A stretch of DNA of 64,000 bases from assembly GCA_046352935.1 (NCBI GenBank), contig JAXMGR010000005.1:124001-188000 (forward strand). The letters are read 5' to 3'. The notes beneath the pieces were generated by a model. That model had not been told where the DNA came from, ran no database searches, and worked only from the letters and a program-made list of their open reading frames with translations. Shown here piece after piece: positions 19,910-28,481 of the stretch. The translations under genes were made by a program, and so were the position numbers. This stretch comes from CAYWMY01 sp046352935. Lineage in GTDB: Bacteria > Pseudomonadota > Gammaproteobacteria > Steroidobacterales > Steroidobacteraceae. Within the stretch, counting starts at the first letter, position 1; each line of letters opens with the position of its first letter.

Positions 19910-21244
19910 ATGACCATTGAGGCACGGCTTGGTCACTACGCAGATGCACTGCTGACGGTTCGCGCTCGTCACCGTCTCGGCATCTTTGCGTCGTCGATCA
20001 TTGCGGGCGTCATACTCGGCGCAGCACTTCCGCTGGCAGCCGGCTCAGCCAACCAGACACGTCGGGCTCCAGATTCTCCAGCTAGTGCAGCATCCGCCGC
20101 CAGTCTGGCCACCGCACTGTCTTCGCCGATCGAGACGGTCGAGGTAATCGTTCGACGCAACGATACTCTCGACTCGATTTTCCGACGTCTGGAACTCAGT
20201 CTTTCCGACCTGGCATCGCTTCGAACTTCGCCGCGCGTGCGAAGCAGCCTCGATCGACTCCGTCCCGGTGACGTGATCACACTCACGCATCTGAATGGCG
20301 AGATCGAGTCGCTGACGCGAGCCGTGAACGAGACCGATACCCTCGCGGTGACGAGGCTGCCAGACGGCTTCGATGCGAGCATCATCACGAACCCCCTCGA
20401 AACCGCCACGGCGTCGCTCGCCGGGACGATCAAGAGTTCACTTTTCGAGGCCGTCGACGAGGCCGGCGGCTCGGATCAGCTGGCTATCGATTTGGCGGAC
20501 GTCTTTCGCTACGACATCGACTTCGTCAATGAAGTACGTGCCGGCGACCATTTCCGCGTTTACTACGAACAACGTCATCAGGATGGCGCCTTCGTCCGCG
20601 ATGGGGCAATTCTTGCTGCCGAATTCGTTAATCGTGGTCGCACATTTCGAGCGGTACGTTACCTGTTACCGACTGGAAAGGCAGAGTATTTCAGCCCCGA
20701 CGGCCGAAGCCTGCGCAAGGCATTTCTCAAGTTCCCCGTCGAGTTCGCACGAATCAGTTCCGGATTCTCTCTTGTGCGCCGGCATCCGATTCTAAACCGG
20801 GTCCGCGCACACAAGGGCATCGACTTCGCTGCCCCGATAGGCACTCCAGTAAAGGCCGCGGCCTCGGGACGTGTCTCATTCGTTGGCGTCAAGGGCGGCT
20901 ACGGAAACGTGGTCATCCTCGCTCACTCCGGCGGCATCACAACGCTTTACGGGCACCTGTCCAGATTCGCCTCGGGACTGAGCCCAGGTGATCGGGTACA
21001 GCAGGGAGAACTTCTGGGTAGAGTCGGTATGAGCGGCCTCGCAACGGGACCCCATTTGCATTACGAATACAGGGTAAACGGAGTCCACCGCGACCCGGCA
21101 TCAGTGGCCGTTCCAAAGGCCGAGCCTATACCGGCACACCTGCGACAGGACTTCAACGCAAAGTCGGGCGCTCTCCTTGCCGCACTGAACAGCCAAGACT
21201 CGGTATCGACTGATCTGCGCGCAGACAGCGCAGTGCTGCACTGA
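19910..21244 (+). CDS. M23-family murein endopeptidase with LysM/OapA-like region (MepM-like)
   Basis: About 444 residues from ATG 19910 (a frame from 19853 is also open). One N-terminal membrane segment (GIFASSIIAGVILGAALPLA) anchors it facing the periplasm. A LysM-like region follows (VEVIVRRNDTLDSIFRRLELSL, then LRPGDVITL), then the lysostaphin-type Zn peptidase: HKGIDFAAPIGTPVKAAASG with HxxxD, and GPHLHYEYRVNG with HxH. These keep all zinc ligands, so it should cut D,D-crosslinks, as E. coli MepM (YebA) does, to allow wall growth. It is divergent from tyrS. The closest E. coli equivalent is MepM, but orthology is not proven. Confidence 0.85.
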   Translation: MTIEARLGHYADALLTVRARHRLGIFASSIIAGVILGAALPLAAGSANQTRRAPDSPASAASAASLATALSSPIETVEVIVRRNDTLDSIFRRLELSLSDLASLRTSPRVRSSLDRLRPGDVITLTHLNGEIESLTRAVNETDTLAVTRLPDGFDASIITNPLETATASLAGTIKSSLFEAVDEAGGSDQLAIDLADVFRYDIDFVNEVRAGDHFRVYYEQRHQDGAFVRDGAILAAEFVNRGRTFRAVRYLLPTGKAEYFSPDGRSLRKAFLKFPVEFARISSGFSLVRRHPILNRVRAHKGIDFAAPIGTPVKAAASGRVSFVGVKGGYGNVVILAHSGGITTLYGHLSRFASGLSPGDRVQQGELLGRVGMSGLATGPHLHYEYRVNGVHRDPASVAVPKAEPIPAHLRQDFNAKSGALLAALNSQDSVSTDLRADSAVLH

Positions 21245-21346
21245 CCTGGACGCTCACCGCTCTTCCCGAAAATCAGATCCGGATTCGATCTGCATTATCT
21301 CCCCTGTCCGCATCCACCTGCTCCACCAGTGCGCATGCGGCGTGTG

Positions 21347-21512
21347 ATCGCGAAGGACGTGTACCTGCAGCACGGGCTTTCGGAAGCGATCTGCTACCTG
21401 TGGCGCCGCAAGGTGGTGGGATGGGCGTGCCGGACGCGAAGCGGCTGAAATCTCTGGAGGCAGAGAACTCGCGGGTAAAGACGCTGTCTGCGGAATCTAG
21501 ACTGGAGTGCGA
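21347..21512 (+). pseudogene. Decayed IS3-family transposase OrfA fragment
   Basis: Translation gives a helix-turn-helix end like IS3 OrfA (QHGLSEAICYLWRRK, compare the usual QHGISxATFYxWRxK). After a one-base frame change it reads GGMGVPDAKRLKSLEAENSR, the standard leucine-zipper start of IS3/IS407-type OrfA. The 5' part, the rest of OrfA, all of OrfB and any inverted repeats are missing. It is the only mobile-element trace in the window. The remaining bases of the 21245-21671 gap hold nothing I recognise. Confidence 0.75.
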
Positions 21513-21671
21513 AGCGTCCCTCCTCGTCTGACCGCCCGAACCCTCATCTCACCGAGACGAGAGATGACATGAATCGCCCTAATTGACAGCGCCCTGCCAA
21601 GACCCAATGAAAGCCACGGGACTCGAGTTCGACCGCGGCAACACTACCGCCCCACGCAAGCGACTGAGCAA

Positions 21672-21697
21672 AATACGACCCGGGGACAGGCCCCGGC
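21672..21697 (-). terminator. Possible terminator of erpA
   Basis: Six-base-pair stem CCGGGG/CCCCGG (21680-21685 with 21691-21696), five-base loop, directly after the erpA stop codon; a short T-rich stretch (GTATTTTG) follows on the minus strand. The T tract is weak, so this is tentative. Confidence 0.45.
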
Positions 21698-22048
21698 TCA
21701 AACGTTGAACGACGAGCCGCAGCCGCAAGTCGTGGTTGCGTTGGGATTGCGGATAACAAACTGGGCGCCCTCCAGATCCTCCCGATAGTCGATCTCTGCG
21801 CCCGACAAGTACTGGATCGACATCGGATCAATGACAAGCGTAACACCATGATTCTCAAACCGTAAATCGCCGTCCTCAATGCTCTCGTCGAAGGTGAACC
21901 CATACTGGAAACCGGAGCACCCGCCACCCGATACGAACACTCTCAGCTTGAGTTCCGGATTACCCTCCCCCGCAATCAATTCGCCGACCTTGCGGGCTGC
22001 CGCATCGGTGAACAAAAGACTGGGAGTCGGGGATGGCACGTCAGTCAT
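21698..22048 (-). CDS. erpA: Iron-sulfur cluster insertion protein ErpA
   Basis: An A-type carrier that hands Fe-S clusters to apo-enzymes, essential for isoprenoid synthesis in E. coli. All three cluster ligands are present: GGGCSGFQYGF and the C-terminal CGCGSSF pair. The sequence follows enteric ErpA almost throughout (LLFTDAAARKVGELI, VIDPMSIQYLSG, EGAQFVIRNPNA). From ATG 22048 (GGGG ribosome site) it has 116 residues, near the 114 of E. coli; an upstream in-frame ATG at 22084 would add 12 residues. It follows the DUF6776-type gene, an arrangement seen widely in gammaproteobacteria. Confidence 0.95.
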   Translation of the reverse strand: MTDVPSPTPSLLFTDAAARKVGELIAGEGNPELKLRVFVSGGGCSGFQYGFTFDESIEDGDLRFENHGVTLVIDPMSIQYLSGAEIDYREDLEGAQFVIRNPNATTTCGCGSSFNV

Positions 22049-22126
22049 GGTTGCCCCGTCAGAATCGAATACCAAATTAGACATGAGTTTATGTTTGAGG
22101 TTCCCTTCAGGTCAAAAGGCGGCTGA

Positions 22127-22828
22127 TCAGGGCGTCACCGTCCAGCCAACGGTCCGTCGGTCCACGATCCGTTGACCCGGGCTCAGCAGCAATTCGACGG
22201 TGAGGCCATCGGGCCTTAATGCCCCAGGGACGGTGATCGGAATGCGCAGCGTCTCGACGTAGCGCAGTTCGAACGGCACTTCGCGTACCCCCGCCGATGA
22301 CAGCTCGCGGAACGGAATCTCCACCAGAGCACCACGCAGGGTGCCAGACAAGGTGACTCGTGCCGCACCACGGTGGGCCGCGTCCCGAGCCCCCGCGCGC
22401 ACGATGGTAACCTCGACCACAAAATGCCCCCGTGTCGCTGGACGGATGACCACGGACTGCACACGTACCGAACCGGCGCCGAACTCCTTTGCCAGCACCC
22501 CGCGGTAGAACTCGACATCCTGATTCAGTCGCGCAACTTGCGACTGGAGATCTCCAATCATACGCTGCGATTCTGCCAGCGATTGCTGATCGACGCGTCG
22601 TCCCACCTCAAGAGCGGCAATCTCGCGGCTCTGCGCGTCCAAGGCGTCCTGCAGACGTACAATCCGCGCTTCGCCTGACATGCCGCCCTTCCCCCCAAAG
22701 ATCGGTGGCAACGCCAAGCCGCCGCGGCCGGCGCTGTAGCCCGCAGCGACCAGCAACATCCCGGAAGACATCCACACAAGTCTATTGAGCCAACGGCCCC
22801 GTGCATGATGGATCTGGAGGCGGCTCAT
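22127..22828 (-). CDS. DUF6776-type membrane protein of unknown function
   Basis: 233 residues with one N-terminal membrane segment (WMSSGMLLVAAGYSAGRGGL), a coiled coil from about 50 to 105 (RLQDALDAQSREIAALEVGRR, then MIGDLQSQVARLNQDVEFYRGVL) and a beta-rich C-terminal domain ending in GQRIVDRRTVGWTV. The architecture and location beside erpA and hemJ match the uncharacterised family numbered DUF6776. In related genomes a bactofilin gene often lies between it and erpA; no bactofilin is present here. Its function is unknown; a structural role near the cell envelope is a guess. Confidence 0.7.
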   Translation of the reverse strand: MSRLQIHHARGRWLNRLVWMSSGMLLVAAGYSAGRGGLALPPIFGGKGGMSGEARIVRLQDALDAQSREIAALEVGRRVDQQSLAESQRMIGDLQSQVARLNQDVEFYRGVLAKEFGAGSVRVQSVVIRPATRGHFVVEVTIVRAGARDAAHRGAARVTLSGTLRGALVEIPFRELSSAGVREVPFELRYVETLRIPITVPGALRPDGLTVELLLSPGQRIVDRRTVGWTVTP

Positions 22829-22874
22829 ATCGACTTGTCGCTAAAATAGCGAATCCTCACTCGAGGCCACTGGT

Positions 22875-23291
22875 GTGATCTGGCTGAAGGCTTGGCACGT
22901 TATTTTTGTGGTGACATGGTTCGCGGGCTTGTTCTACCTGCCGCGACTGTTCGTATACCACTCAACGGCAATCGATGCCGTCAGCAATGCACGGTTCAAG
23001 GTCATGGAGCGCAGGCTGTTCATCCTGACGACGCTAGGCGCAATCCTGGCCGCAGCCTTGGGTTGCAGCATGATTCTGCTGCAACCCGGATACTTCCTCT
23101 CGCTCGAATGGATGCGGATCAAGCTCGCGCTCGTTGCAGTGCTGATGGGCTATCACAGTTATACGTTTGTGTTGCTCCGTCGTTTCGCCTGTGACGAGAA
23201 TCGTCGCAGCGCTCGCTGGTATCGCTTCTATAACGAGTTTCCCACTCTTCTGCTCATCAGCATCATTCTCCTCGCTGTGGTCAAGCCCTGA
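22875..23291 (+). CDS. hemJ: Protoporphyrinogen IX oxidase HemJ
   Basis: 138 residues with four hydrophobic helices (starting WHVIFVVTWFAGLFYLPRLF; ending FPTLLLISIILLAVV), length and pattern of HemJ. It oxidises protoporphyrinogen IX to protoporphyrin IX in the inner membrane, the penultimate step of heme synthesis in bacteria lacking HemG/HemY. The GTG start at 22875 is preceded by a GAGG element. It is divergent from the DUF6776-type gene (46 bases apart) and convergent with rppH. Family members were earlier annotated as CopD-like membrane proteins. Confidence 0.9.
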   Translation: MIWLKAWHVIFVVTWFAGLFYLPRLFVYHSTAIDAVSNARFKVMERRLFILTTLGAILAAALGCSMILLQPGYFLSLEWMRIKLALVAVLMGYHSYTFVLLRRFACDENRRSARWYRFYNEFPTLLLISIILLAVVKP

Positions 23292-23324
23292 ACTGTGCAG
23301 CCAACGACCCGGGCATGGACCCTT

Positions 23325-23915
23325 TCACGCTGACGGCAGCCGGTGACCGCGCCGCGGCCGCAATCGCGAGCTTGCGGACGACTTCCCGGTCCACCAGGCA
23401 GGGTAAGGTGGCAAACCATCCGGAAATGCGAGGCTACCGAGTTCGTGCAGGGCCATTGAATAGACGCGGCGCTTGAAATATATGACCTCACGGATGGGCT
23501 CCCAGTAATCCACCCAGCGCCATCGGTCGAACTCAGGCGGCTGTTCCGTAGCATCGAAGCGGAGCCGGCCTTCTGGTCCACAAAAGCGCAGCAGATACCA
23601 GCGCTGCTTCTGACCGATGCAGACCGGAGAAGAATCACGACGGAGGAACGGCATTGGCAATCGATACCTTAGCCAGCCTCGTGTCCTTCCGAGTACATGG
23701 ACGTCCTCAGGACTCAGCCCGATTTCTTCATTCAGCTCCCTGAAGAGCGCGTCATCGGCAGACTCCCCTCGACGGACACCGCCCTGAGGAAACTGCCAAC
23801 CCCGGCCACCGCTGCGACCACCCAAGAAGAGCTGACCACCGTCCCGCATGAGAACGATACCGACGTTCGCCCGATAACCTTGGCCATCGATGAAATCTTC
23901 TGACGAACTCATCAC
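23325..23915 (-). CDS. rppH: RNA pyrophosphohydrolase RppH (Nudix)
   Basis: 196 residues. The Nudix box is intact: GGVRRGESADDALFRELNEEIGL (about residues 45-67), with the catalytic REL-EE acidic residues. The beginning FIDGQGYRANVGIVL and WQFPQGG are typical of RppH, which removes pyrophosphate from the 5' end of mRNAs and so starts RNase E decay. After the Nudix domain (about residue 165) there is a short Arg/Ser/Pro-rich tail (SSASSRLRPRRGHRLP), longer than in E. coli (176 residues). The second Met may be the true start. Confidence 0.93.
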   Translation of the reverse strand: MMSSSEDFIDGQGYRANVGIVLMRDGGQLFLGGRSGGRGWQFPQGGVRRGESADDALFRELNEEIGLSPEDVHVLGRTRGWLRYRLPMPFLRRDSSPVCIGQKQRWYLLRFCGPEGRLRFDATEQPPEFDRWRWVDYWEPIREVIYFKRRVYSMALHELGSLAFPDGLPPYPAWWTGKSSASSRLRPRRGHRLPSA

Positions 23916-24064
23916 TCTCCTCGGTTACAAGCCAGCCAAAGCTGAGAATGCCAAGGCGCCGAGATTGTTCCACAGGGCCGAGTGCCGGCCAATCCTTGCC
24001 TTGCCATATCGCGACCGGCCGGATAGCCTCAATAGCATCTACCCGCCCTTTGGAAAGCCAGCCC

Positions 24065-25051
24065 GTGACCCGCGCTCCGGCCAGCCTGGTGCTGTCGTTG
24101 CTGTGCGCAATTGGCATCGCGAGCGTCCTGATTTCCCTTTACGTCGGCAGCGCCGGTATTGGCGGCCTCGACCTGTGGCCCGCTACTCCGAAGGCAACTG
24201 ACGAAACCCTGCGCCGCATCGTATTGGAACTGCGACTTCCTCGAGCGCTCGCGGCCTACTCGGTGGGCGCCGCTCTGGCGCTGGCTGGTGTCTTCATGCA
24301 GGTCCTGCTGCGCAATCCCCTGGCGGACCCGTATGTGCTCGGAGTCTCGGGCGGCGCCGCTGTTGGTGCACTCGTGGCCATACAAGCAGGACTCGCGGGC
24401 GCCCTGCTGCATGCCGGTGCCGGTATCGGCGCGCTGGCCGCGTTGTTGCTGGTATTCTCCCTTGCGCACGGCCGCGGCAGTTGGTCCCCCCTGCGCCTGC
24501 TGCTGACAGGCGTAGTGGTCGCCGCAGGCACCTCGGCAATGGTGTCGCTGCTTCTCGGACTGGCAGATGACGCCCGCCTTCGCGGGATGGTCTACTGGCT
24601 CATGGGCGACCTGTCGTACGCGGGCGTTCCGTGGGCCGTCCTGGCTCTGCTGGCGATAGCCTTGCCTGCCGCCATAGGGGCCGGTCGCCACCTGAACGTC
24701 ATGTCACACGGAGAATGTACCGCTCAGCTGCTCGGGATCGCGACCCAACCGTTGCGAGTCGGACTTTTCGCACTCGGTTCTCTGTTGACTGCTGCCGCCG
24801 TTTCAAATGCCGGCTGTATCGGATTCGTCGGGCTGATCACGCCCCATGCGGTCCGGCTCGCAATCGGATCGGATCATCGGCTCGTTGCACCCGCCGCGGT
24901 ACTGGCCGGCGGAGCCCTGCTGGTCCTCGCGGACCTCGCGTCCAGAACCTTGATCGCACCGCGCCAGCTGCCCGTCGGCGCATTGACGGCGATCATCGGC
25001 GTGCCGGTCTTTCTCTGGCTCATGAGGCACGGCCAGCCGCACACTGACTGA
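24065..25051 (+). CDS. btuC: Vitamin B12 ABC transporter permease BtuC (FecCD family)
   Basis: About 328 residues from GTG 24065 (GGAAAG eight bases upstream); the frame is open for 39 more codons. Eight to ten hydrophobic helices are evident, with the FecCD motifs RLPRALAAYSVGAALALAG, QVLLRNPLADPYVLGVSGGAAVGA and GFVGLITPHAVR. Family members also move iron-siderophores, so B12 specificity is inferred from the nearby btuD, the cobalamin riboswitch, btuB, pduO and btuF. The ATPase gene is about 2.6 kb downstream, separated by tyrA, a secreted-protein gene and pdxH, an unusual split. Confidence 0.85.
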   Translation: MTRAPASLVLSLLCAIGIASVLISLYVGSAGIGGLDLWPATPKATDETLRRIVLELRLPRALAAYSVGAALALAGVFMQVLLRNPLADPYVLGVSGGAAVGALVAIQAGLAGALLHAGAGIGALAALLLVFSLAHGRGSWSPLRLLLTGVVVAAGTSAMVSLLLGLADDARLRGMVYWLMGDLSYAGVPWAVLALLAIALPAAIGAGRHLNVMSHGECTAQLLGIATQPLRVGLFALGSLLTAAAVSNAGCIGFVGLITPHAVRLAIGSDHRLVAPAAVLAGGALLVLADLASRTLIAPRQLPVGALTAIIGVPVFLWLMRHGQPHTD

Positions 25052-25172
25052 CTTCTGAAGAAAATGCGGATTCGCTGAATCTGGCGGGCACCGGGAAAGC
25101 GGTCCCGCGATTCCAAGCCGCCCCACGGCACCGATACCTGGTCTAACTCAGCTTCCCGAACGACAAGCACCT

Positions 25173-26297
25173 TCAACGAGAAGACACACGCCCGGATTCG
25201 GGCCGCACGGCAGCGCGATCCTCGAAATAGGCTCGCCCGCGCACCATGAACTGCTCGAACGTCCGGGCATCGTGGCTGCGTACGGCACTGCGGATACGTT
25301 CGACCGACTCCGCCAACGCATCAAGAGATTCGAGACCGTAATCGTTCAGCGCTTGAATCTCGAAATAGAGAGCCGGGCTCTCACTGGCAACGGCGCTCGC
25401 GACCTCCAGCTGCGCATCGAAGGTCGTGCTGGAAAGACGTGCGAGTCGAGGGGCCGCTTCACCACTCTCCGCCAGCGCAGTGAAGAATGCGATGTTCACA
25501 GCGTGAGAAAGCCCCAGCACATAAGCAATCAGCCGATCGTGATCGTCGAGCGACATGATGACGTGCTCAGCCATGGTTGCCGAGAAGAGTTCCTGGGCCT
25601 CGCGGAGAGCATCCGTCGAACCCAGGTCGATATGGATAACGTGGCGTCCCGACAGCAGGTCAGTGTTCGGACCGAACATGGGATGGAGCGAAGTCACCTT
25701 CACCCCTGCATGGCGCAGGGCTTCGAGGCCGCCGCGAAGCGGCGTTTTTAGCGAACCGACGTCGAAAACGAGCCCCGCCGGTCGACGGTCCGCCAGCTCC
25801 AGGAGGATGCCGCTGGTAACACCGAGCGGCGCGGCTACGACTATGATGTCGTGATCGAGGCGCGAGGTTCGCCAGTCCGCGCGATACGCATACTGGTCCA
25901 GCGGCCCAGCCGGATCCGCGACCTCGACTTCGAAACCCTGAGAATCCAGGAAGTTCGCAAACCAGCCGCCCATCTTGCCGCGACCACCAATGACCAGCGC
26001 ACGCTTCCCGGATCCGCCGCTGCGAGCCGCGACCTGGGCCTGCTCCTGATGCGCGAGAGATGCACGGATCAATTGACGGAGGATCCCCTCTGCGACTTCC
26101 GGCGAAACGCCCAAGCGGTCGGCAGTCGCACGGGCATTCAAGAGCACCTCTCGCTCGCGGCGAAAGTCCCGCGTCCCCAGACCGGTCGCCCGCTTGGCAC
26201 GGGCGACCTCGCCACTCAAACGCTGGCGCTCGGCAACGAGCTCGATCAGCTGGCGATCGAGGGCGGTTAGGCGTTCGCGAAGTTCTGTGAGGTTCAT
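25173..26297 (-). CDS. tyrA: T-protein: chorismate mutase / prephenate dehydrogenase
   Basis: 374 residues, bifunctional. Residues 1-90 are an AroQ chorismate mutase (ELRERLTALDRQLIELVAER, ARAKRATG, EILR-type helices). Residues 97-360 are prephenate dehydrogenase with NAD loop VIGGRGKMGGWFANFL, the SLHPMFGPNTD active-site His, and HDRLIAYVLGLSHAVNIAF. It converts chorismate to 4-hydroxyphenylpyruvate, the tyrosine precursor. The fusion is the classical E. coli TyrA form; its presence outside the enteric/Vibrio lineage is worth noting. It lies convergent with btuC. Confidence 0.95.
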   Translation of the reverse strand: MNLTELRERLTALDRQLIELVAERQRLSGEVARAKRATGLGTRDFRREREVLLNARATADRLGVSPEVAEGILRQLIRASLAHQEQAQVAARSGGSGKRALVIGGRGKMGGWFANFLDSQGFEVEVADPAGPLDQYAYRADWRTSRLDHDIIVVAAPLGVTSGILLELADRRPAGLVFDVGSLKTPLRGGLEALRHAGVKVTSLHPMFGPNTDLLSGRHVIHIDLGSTDALREAQELFSATMAEHVIMSLDDHDRLIAYVLGLSHAVNIAFFTALAESGEAAPRLARLSSTTFDAQLEVASAVASESPALYFEIQALNDYGLESLDALAESVERIRSAVRSHDARTFEQFMVRGRAYFEDRAAVRPESGRVSSR

Positions 26298-26371
26298 GGG
26301 GCTGGACGCTTGAGTGCGTCCGCCGTTTTACCGATCACACCGTGTCGCTGCAAGTCGGTTTCCCGGCATCC

Positions 26372-26803
26372 TCACCATAGAGGCAGGCTCAGAACGATCT
26401 GCAGGTCTCCGTAGAAGCCGTCATCCCGGTATCCGCCACCCCTCCAATTGCGGTAGCCGTCGCGGTGCCAGCCGCCACCCGGATACCCGTCGACCCGCCC
26501 GCCGTACCGCCAGTGCCGATCATGGCCGCGCAGACGGCCTCGATGGTGATGCCTGTCACCATAATCCCAGCGATCATGTCGATCGAAATCTCCACGGGAC
26601 CACCCCCGATGCGCGCCGAATGAATCATCCCGGTTTCGGCGCTCGGCCCAGTCTCGCCTCCCACGATCGGAGGCACGGAAATCGTCACGATGCGACCAGG
26701 CGGGTACATCGCGGGAATGCCCATGGCGCGAATCCGCATGGGCCGCGAGGGACCCCAGCAAGAACAACGCTGCGAGCGCCAGATGACTGGTAGCCCTTTT
26801 CAT
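26372..26803 (-). CDS. Secreted His/Arg/Gly/Asp-rich protein of unknown function
   Basis: 143 residues from ATG 26803, which has a strong AAAGGAG eight bases upstream. A signal peptide is obvious (MKRATSHLALAALFLLG, cleavage near AHA-DS). The mature part is low complexity, with many His-Arg, Asp-Arg, Gly-Trp repeats (RWDYGDRHHHRGRLRGH, GGYRDDGFYG). The last residues DLQIVLSLPLW form an amphipathic strand ending in an aromatic residue. A His-rich composition suggests metal binding; the C-terminal strand resembles an outer-membrane beta-signal. I do not recognise a family. It is transcribed away from pdxH. Confidence 0.72.
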   Translation of the reverse strand: MKRATSHLALAALFLLGSLAAHADSRHGHSRDVPAWSHRDDFRASDRGRRDWAERRNRDDSFGAHRGWSRGDFDRHDRWDYGDRHHHRGRLRGHDRHWRYGGRVDGYPGGGWHRDGYRNWRGGGYRDDGFYGDLQIVLSLPLW

Positions 26804-26979
26804 GGTCGATGCTCCTTTAACAACCCGGGCCCAGCCTGCGCGCACCTCCCTGAACCGCCCCTGAAGCGCCGGCCCGTGGACCCTGTGGCGACGAAGCTCA
26901 GTGGACGCGCGACCGAGCACATCGGCCATGCGCGTTTGCCGGCGTGACGCGTTACGGGCCGACCAGCTACGATTAGCCG

Positions 26980-27672
26980 ATGAAGCCCGCTTTTCAGATC
27001 TTGCCCGACAAATTGCCAGCCGACCCGATGCCGCTCGCCGAGACCTGGCTGCAGCAGGCATGGGACGAACAGATTCAACCCAACCCGAACGCGATGGTCC
27101 TGGCCACCGTGAATGCGGCGGGCCAGCCCTCCGCACGGGTCGTCCTCTGCAAAGAAATCGTCCCGATGCCAGGCTATGTGGTGTTCTATACGAACTACCG
27201 CTCGCACAAGGGACGGGAAATCACCGCCAACCCCCGGGCCGCCGTCGTCTTTCACTGGGACGCCCTGCGCCGCCAGCTGCGCATCGAGGGAACTGTCACC
27301 CGAAGCCCCGGAAGCGAGAGTGACGATTATTTTGCGTCGCGGCCGTGGCAGTCGAGGATCGGCGCATGGGCGAGCGCCCAAAGCGAACCGGCCGGATCCA
27401 GATCGCACCTGCAGGAGGAACTCCGCGCTACGGCGAGGCGATTCGGGGCGCCCGACCCGACGCTCCCCGACAGCGAAGATCCGGGACAGGAGCTGGTCGT
27501 GCCACGCCCGCCCCACTGGGGTGGCTACCGACTGTGGGCCGATGCCGTCGAGTTTTGGGTCGAAGGCGATTTCCGGATCCACGACCGCGCACGTTATGCG
27601 CGCAGCCTGACGGCCGGCGGACTCGACCATTTCCACGCCGGAGCGTGGCGCCACGTGCGTTTGCAGCCGTAG
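26980..27672 (+). CDS. pdxH: Pyridoxamine/pyridoxine 5'-phosphate oxidase
   Basis: 230 residues, slightly longer than the typical 218. FMN enzyme that makes pyridoxal 5'-phosphate from PNP or PMP, the cofactor needed by CysK, BioA and YggS in this window. Motifs: NAMVLATVNAAGQPSARVVL, VVFYTNYRSHKGREITANPRAA, W-QSRIGAWAS, PPHWGGYRLWADAVEFW and the terminal RIHDRARY, the active-site HDR segment of the family. btuD starts nine bases after its stop and may be co-transcribed. Confidence 0.95.
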   Translation: MKPAFQILPDKLPADPMPLAETWLQQAWDEQIQPNPNAMVLATVNAAGQPSARVVLCKEIVPMPGYVVFYTNYRSHKGREITANPRAAVVFHWDALRRQLRIEGTVTRSPGSESDDYFASRPWQSRIGAWASAQSEPAGSRSHLQEELRATARRFGAPDPTLPDSEDPGQELVVPRPPHWGGYRLWADAVEFWVEGDFRIHDRARYARSLTAGGLDHFHAGAWRHVRLQP

Positions 27673-27681
27673 GAACGCCTC

Positions 27682-28467
27682 ATGGCGTACGCCCCGCCCG
27701 CGGCACCCCGACTTACTGCGACGGGGGTGAGCATCCGTGTGCCACGGCGTGAGCTCGTAACCGGGCTCGATCTCGACTGCGAAGGGGGCGCCTTCGTCGG
27801 TATTCTGGGAGCGAATGGCGCGGGCAAATCGATGACCCTCAGAACCCTGGCGATGCTCAGGGAAGCAGCAGCCGGCCGTGTCGAAATCAATGGCCGCGTC
27901 CGCAGTCAATGGAGGCGACGCGATATGGCACGGTGGCTCGGCATGTTGCCGCAGGCAACCGAGGACCCTTTCCCCGCGAGCGTTCTCGAAACAGTGCTGA
28001 TCGGGCGCCACCCGCATCTCGATTTCTGGGAGTGGGAGGGTGAGGCCGATCTCCAGTACGCGCGCGACGCGCTGGCGCGCGTCGATCTCGCCGGCATGGA
28101 GAGCCGCGACCTGGACAGTCTTTCGGGCGGCGAACGCCGACGCGTCGCAATCGCAGCACTGCTGGCGCAGGACCCGCGTATTGCCATTCTGGACGAGCCG
28201 ACCAATCACCTCGATCCGCATCACCAGCTGCAGGTACTCGATCTGTTCCGCGCCCGGGCAGATCGCGGCGACCTCGTACTCGCCAGTCTGCACGATGCCT
28301 CCCTGGCGGCACGTTATTCCGATCTCGTACTCTTGCTATATGGCGACGGTGGGTGGTCTTTTGGATCGACCGAGACGACCTTGACGACGCAGAACCTCGA
28401 GCGGCTCTATCGGTCCCGCGTGCAGGAGATCCACTGGGAGGACCGGAGGGTCTTCGTCGTCGGCTGA
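27682..28467 (+). CDS. btuD: Vitamin B12 ABC transporter ATP-binding protein BtuD
   Basis: 261 residues. Complete ABC ATPase: Walker A GANGAGKS, Q loop GMLPQATE, signature LSGGERRRVAI, Walker B RIAILDEPTNHLDP and switch His in LASLHDAS. It belongs to the FecE/BtuD class of cobalamin and siderophore importers. It would energise BtuC at 24 kb. Placement nine bases after pdxH and near the cobalamin riboswitch supports the B12 assignment; the sequence alone would not exclude iron-siderophore transport. Confidence 0.85.
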   Translation: MAYAPPAAPRLTATGVSIRVPRRELVTGLDLDCEGGAFVGILGANGAGKSMTLRTLAMLREAAAGRVEINGRVRSQWRRRDMARWLGMLPQATEDPFPASVLETVLIGRHPHLDFWEWEGEADLQYARDALARVDLAGMESRDLDSLSGGERRRVAIAALLAQDPRIAILDEPTNHLDPHHQLQVLDLFRARADRGDLVLASLHDASLAARYSDLVLLLYGDGGWSFGSTETTLTTQNLERLYRSRVQEIHWEDRRVFVVG

Positions 28468-28481
28468 GTCGAGCAGCACCG

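Noticed and set aside
22893..22910. TGGCACGTTATTTTTG on the plus strand
   Set aside because: Starts like a sigma-54 site but lacks GC at -12 and lies inside hemJ.
26800..28293. 497-residue open frame on the minus strand
   Set aside because: It lies opposite pdxH and btuD, both with clear families and motifs; the composition is that of a shadow frame in high-GC DNA.
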